Assembly: GCF_004571025.1 (NCBI RefSeq)
Contig: NZ_SPQT01000021.1
Span: 62,001 to 126,000 of the forward strand
Reading direction: 5' to 3'
Source of the DNA: Bradyrhizobium niftali
Lineage (GTDB): Bacteria; Pseudomonadota; Alphaproteobacteria; Rhizobiales; Xanthobacteraceae
DNA: 64,000 nucleotides
Positions 62,167 through 64,000 of the stretch are shown here, piece by piece. Position numbers and translations under genes: made by a program. The notes beneath the pieces were generated by a model. It worked only from the letters and a program-made list of their open reading frames with translations, was not told the origin of the DNA and ran no database searches. Numbering within the stretch: the first letter of the stretch is position 1; each line of letters opens with the position of its first letter.

Positions 62167-62251
62167 TGGTGCGCTCGGAGGGACTCGAACCCCCACGATT
62201 TTACTCACTGCCACCTCAAGGCAGCGCGTCTACCAGTTCCGCCACGAGCGC
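62167..62251 (-). tRNA. tRNA-Leu (anticodon GAG)
   Basis: The minus strand gives acceptor GCGCTCG (62251-62245), anticodon stem CTGCC / GGCAG with loop TTGAGGT and anticodon GAG, a class II variable arm, T-arm with GGTTCGAGTCCC, acceptor CGAGCGC and encoded ACCA. Total 85 bases. Confidence 0.95.
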
Positions 62252-62398
62252 TTTGGGGATGCCGGCCTGAGGCTTGAGGGCCGGCCGGATCAACGGCGCC
62301 GATCTAACAAATCCATCAGAGGGGTACAAGCCTGCAAAGGCCCTGAATTCCACAAGCTTGGCAGGAAAATCTCTCCCTGCCCGGATCGGCCCTATCGG

Positions 62399-62455
62399 GT
62401 GCCCAGGCCGCCACCGCGTGCCCAGGCCGCTACCGCGTGCCCAGGCCGCTACCGC
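62399..62455. repeat. Three tandem copies of a 19-base unit
   Basis: The unit GTGCCCAGGCCGCTACCGC occurs three times in a row (62399-62417 with one change, CCACC for CTACC, 62418-62436, 62437-62455), followed by a partial GTGCCCGG. The third copy overlaps the 3' end of the FliN-like gene, supplying its stop codon. Confidence 0.9.
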
Positions 62456-62691
62456 GTGCCCGGCGTGCGCGGCAGCATCTGCTTGACCTCGACCGCGATC
62501 CGGTTGCGATCGACCAGCACGACGCCGGAGGCGACCGGCAGGTTGTTGGCCAAAACCTTGACCTCGTCGGCCTCGGTTGCGTCCAGCTCGATGATGGCGC
62601 CGCGGGAAAGACGTAATACCTGATGGATCGGCATGGTGGTCGTCCCGAGGACGACCATGAGATCCACGGTGACTTTATCGAGAGTGGGCAC
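62449..62691 (-). CDS. Orphan FliN-like (SpoA domain) protein
   Basis: An 80-residue protein consisting of a single FliN/SpoA domain. Segments that fit are VTVDLMVVLGTTTMPIHQVL, RLSRGAIIELDATEADEVKV and LANNLPVASGVVLVDRNRIA followed by VEVKQML. FliN is part of the flagellar switch C-ring; usual FliN proteins are longer. No flagellar genes are next to it, so it is isolated. Its C-terminus (RTPGTR) is built from a 19-base tandem repeat that continues past the stop. Confidence 0.85.
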   Translation of the reverse strand: MPTLDKVTVDLMVVLGTTTMPIHQVLRLSRGAIIELDATEADEVKVLANNLPVASGVVLVDRNRIAVEVKQMLPRTPGTR

Positions 62692-62758
62692 TGTCAGGAC
62701 CGCCGCAACTTGAGACTAGCATTTGCGCCTGCAATCATCACCACGTTATGGTTAGCCA

Positions 62759-63508
62759 ATGGTTAATTCGCCTCACAACCTCCGCCAAGACCAGCGTCAA
62801 GACCTCGATTTGACGTCGTTTTCCGCCTCCGCAGGCACGCCCGTGGAGTGGCGGATCTCGGACGCGCCGGTGCCCTATCCGGAGGCCGTAGCCGCCATGG
62901 AGGCGCGGGTCGCCGCGATCGCAGCGGGCGAGGCTCCGGAGCTGGTCTGGCTGCTCGAACACCCCCCGCTCTACACCTCCGGCACCTCGGGCAAGGAATC
63001 CGACCTGCTCGACTCCCGATTCCCGGTCTTTGCCACCGGGCGCGGCGGGCAGCTGACCTATCACGGGCCCGGCCAGCGGGTGGCCTACATCATGCTCGAC
63101 CTCAAGCGGCGCCGGCCGGACGTGCGGGCCTATGTCGCGAGCCTGGAGGAATTGATCCTGCGCACGCTCGCCGCCTTCAACGTCCGCGGTGAGCGGCGCG
63201 AGGACCGGGTCGGCGTCTGGGTGAAGCGCCCCGACAAGGGGCCCGAGCACGAAGACAAGATCGCCGCAATCGGCGTCCGGCTGAAGCGCTGGGTGTCGTT
63301 CCACGGCATCGCCATCAATGTCGAGCCGGAGCTGTCGCATTTCGCCGGCATCGTGCCCTGCGGCGTCGCCGATCCCCGCTACGGCGTCACCTCGCTGGTC
63401 GATCTCGGCCAGCTCGTGACCATGGCCGATGTCGACGTCGCGCTTCGGCAAGCGTTCGAAGAGCTGTTCGGGCCGACCCGCGCGCTGGTGCCGGAAGCGG
63501 CCGCTTAG
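62759..63508 (+). CDS. lipB: Octanoyltransferase LipB
   Basis: A 249-residue octanoyl-[acyl carrier protein]-protein N-octanoyltransferase, the first step of lipoate attachment. RGGQLTYHGPGQRVAYIMLD is the family signature. The catalytic Lys and Cys are in KIAAIGVRLKRWVSFHGIA and IVPCGVADPRYGVTSL. The N-terminal 30 residues are an alphaproteobacterial extension. It is divergent from the FliN-like gene with a 67-base gap. Confidence 0.96.
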   Translation: MVNSPHNLRQDQRQDLDLTSFSASAGTPVEWRISDAPVPYPEAVAAMEARVAAIAAGEAPELVWLLEHPPLYTSGTSGKESDLLDSRFPVFATGRGGQLTYHGPGQRVAYIMLDLKRRRPDVRAYVASLEELILRTLAAFNVRGERREDRVGVWVKRPDKGPEHEDKIAAIGVRLKRWVSFHGIAINVEPELSHFAGIVPCGVADPRYGVTSLVDLGQLVTMADVDVALRQAFEELFGPTRALVPEAAA

Positions 63509-63707
63509 GCGCTTTCCTGTTGGAGACCCACCGCCCGCGTTCTCCGCGCGCGCGGAATCAGCTACGCTTCATCCCGGCGCCGCCCACGCCTCCCCCCTCC
63601 GCCGGGAAAGCAGACGTCATGCCGGGCGACTAGATCATCGGACCGACTGTTCGAGCGCCAGGCATAAGGAGGGATTGCGATCATGCTCGCAATGGGAGGT
63701 TCTCTCG

Positions 63708-64000
63708 ATGAAGTTGTCTGCACCCATCTACCATCTGAAGCGGAAAGCAAAACGCCTGTCCCGCGAGGAAGGCATTCCGCTCCACGACGCGCTTGACCGC
63801 ATCGCAACGACGGAAGGTTTTGCCGCCTGGAGCATGCTTGCGGCGAAAGCCGCGGCGATGACGCCGGCCAATCGGCTGTTCCCGCAATTCCGCCCCGGTG
63901 ACCTTGTGCTGGTCGGGGCGCGCCCCGGCCAGGGCAAGACGCTGATGAGCCTCGAGCTTGCCGCGGAGGCCATGAAGTCGGGCCATCGCGCCGCGTTCTT
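63708..64000 (+). CDS. DnaB-like RecA-fold ATPase, 3'-truncated by window edge
   Basis: The first 97 codons of a protein that continues past the window. MKLSAPIYHLKRKAKRLSRE begins a helical N-terminal region, and DLVLVGARPGQGKTLMSLEL is a Walker A motif typical of DnaB-type RecA folds (GxxPGxGKT). The start ATG has GGGAGG eight bases upstream. Such short proteins lacking the DnaB N-terminal domain occur in rhizobia as uncharacterised helicase-like ATPases. Whether the C-terminal helicase motifs are present cannot be seen. Confidence 0.7.
   Translation, partial: MKLSAPIYHLKRKAKRLSREEGIPLHDALDRIATTEGFAAWSMLAAKAAAMTPANRLFPQFRPGDLVLVGARPGQGKTLMSLELAAEAMKSGHRAAF

Noticed and set aside
61863..62270. 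Plus-strand open frame through the tRNA-Leu antisense
   Set aside because: The string LVRSEGLEPPRF is the well-known false peptide from the antisense of a tRNA gene.
62399..62455. Tandem repeats as a CRISPR array
   Set aside because: The 19-base units are directly abutting with no spacers and no cas genes are nearby.

Overview
The window is a GC-rich chromosomal segment that reads as an alphaproteobacterium of the Bradyrhizobium type. The clues are the DivK/PleD pair, MipZ, EipB, DUF3551 and DUF3572 proteins, a short phasin with PHA-type repeats upstream, a multi-cysteine DinB, and several families of intergenic palindromic repeats (ends such as CGTCATTGCGAG and CGTCATTCCGGGG). The organism is inferred from gene content only.

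Layout. 1-5.7 kb: 3' part of rnr, DUF983, Nudix, a membrane protein, a flavin monooxygenase and rpmG. 5.8-6.6 kb: a decayed GIY-YIG nuclease gene framed by two inverted hairpin elements, then a fragment of an MFS gene. 6.6-8.9 kb: DUF3551 protein, intact MFS exporter and divergent TetR regulator with a clear operator. 9.2-12.8 kb: divK-pleD and DUF3572-dinB. 13-20.1 kb: small enzymes and regulators (ACT, SnoaL-like, MerR, RidA, eipB, a frameshifted RidA, a GDPD, an acyltransferase-like protein, HIT, trmO). 20.1-23.5 kb: azlCD, lytic transglycosylase and a TRAP-type binding protein.

23.6-29.5 kb is a minus-strand accessory block: a phosphomannose isomerase, a two-domain GT4 glycosyltransferase and a GH130 protein in one tight operon, surrounded by small proteins, including a 32-residue membrane peptide. 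29.7-33.6 kb holds a HAD phosphatase and an aldoxime dehydratase-nitrilase operon with a divergent AraC regulator. 33.7-37.3 kb: aldo/keto reductase, DHA2 exporter and lipoprotein.

37.4-48.9 kb is largely core: clpA, clpS, phasin, DacA-type carboxypeptidase, a membrane J-domain protein with a VWA protein, a hydrolase, mipZ and panC. 49-57 kb: DUF1489, envelope and hypothetical proteins, GST, DUF599, a 1-kb gene-free repeat region, a TolA-like protein, an aldo/keto reductase, an HTH protein and mgtE. 58-64 kb: two polysaccharide deacetylases, a cysteine hydrolase, tRNA-Leu(GAG), an orphan FliN-like protein, lipB and the start of a DnaB-like ATPase.

Most genes are conserved housekeeping functions. 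The less explained parts are the GIY-YIG/hairpin unit, the isomerase-GT4-GH130 operon with its small proteins, the nitrile operon with its candidate AraC direct repeats, and several genes too short for routine calling.
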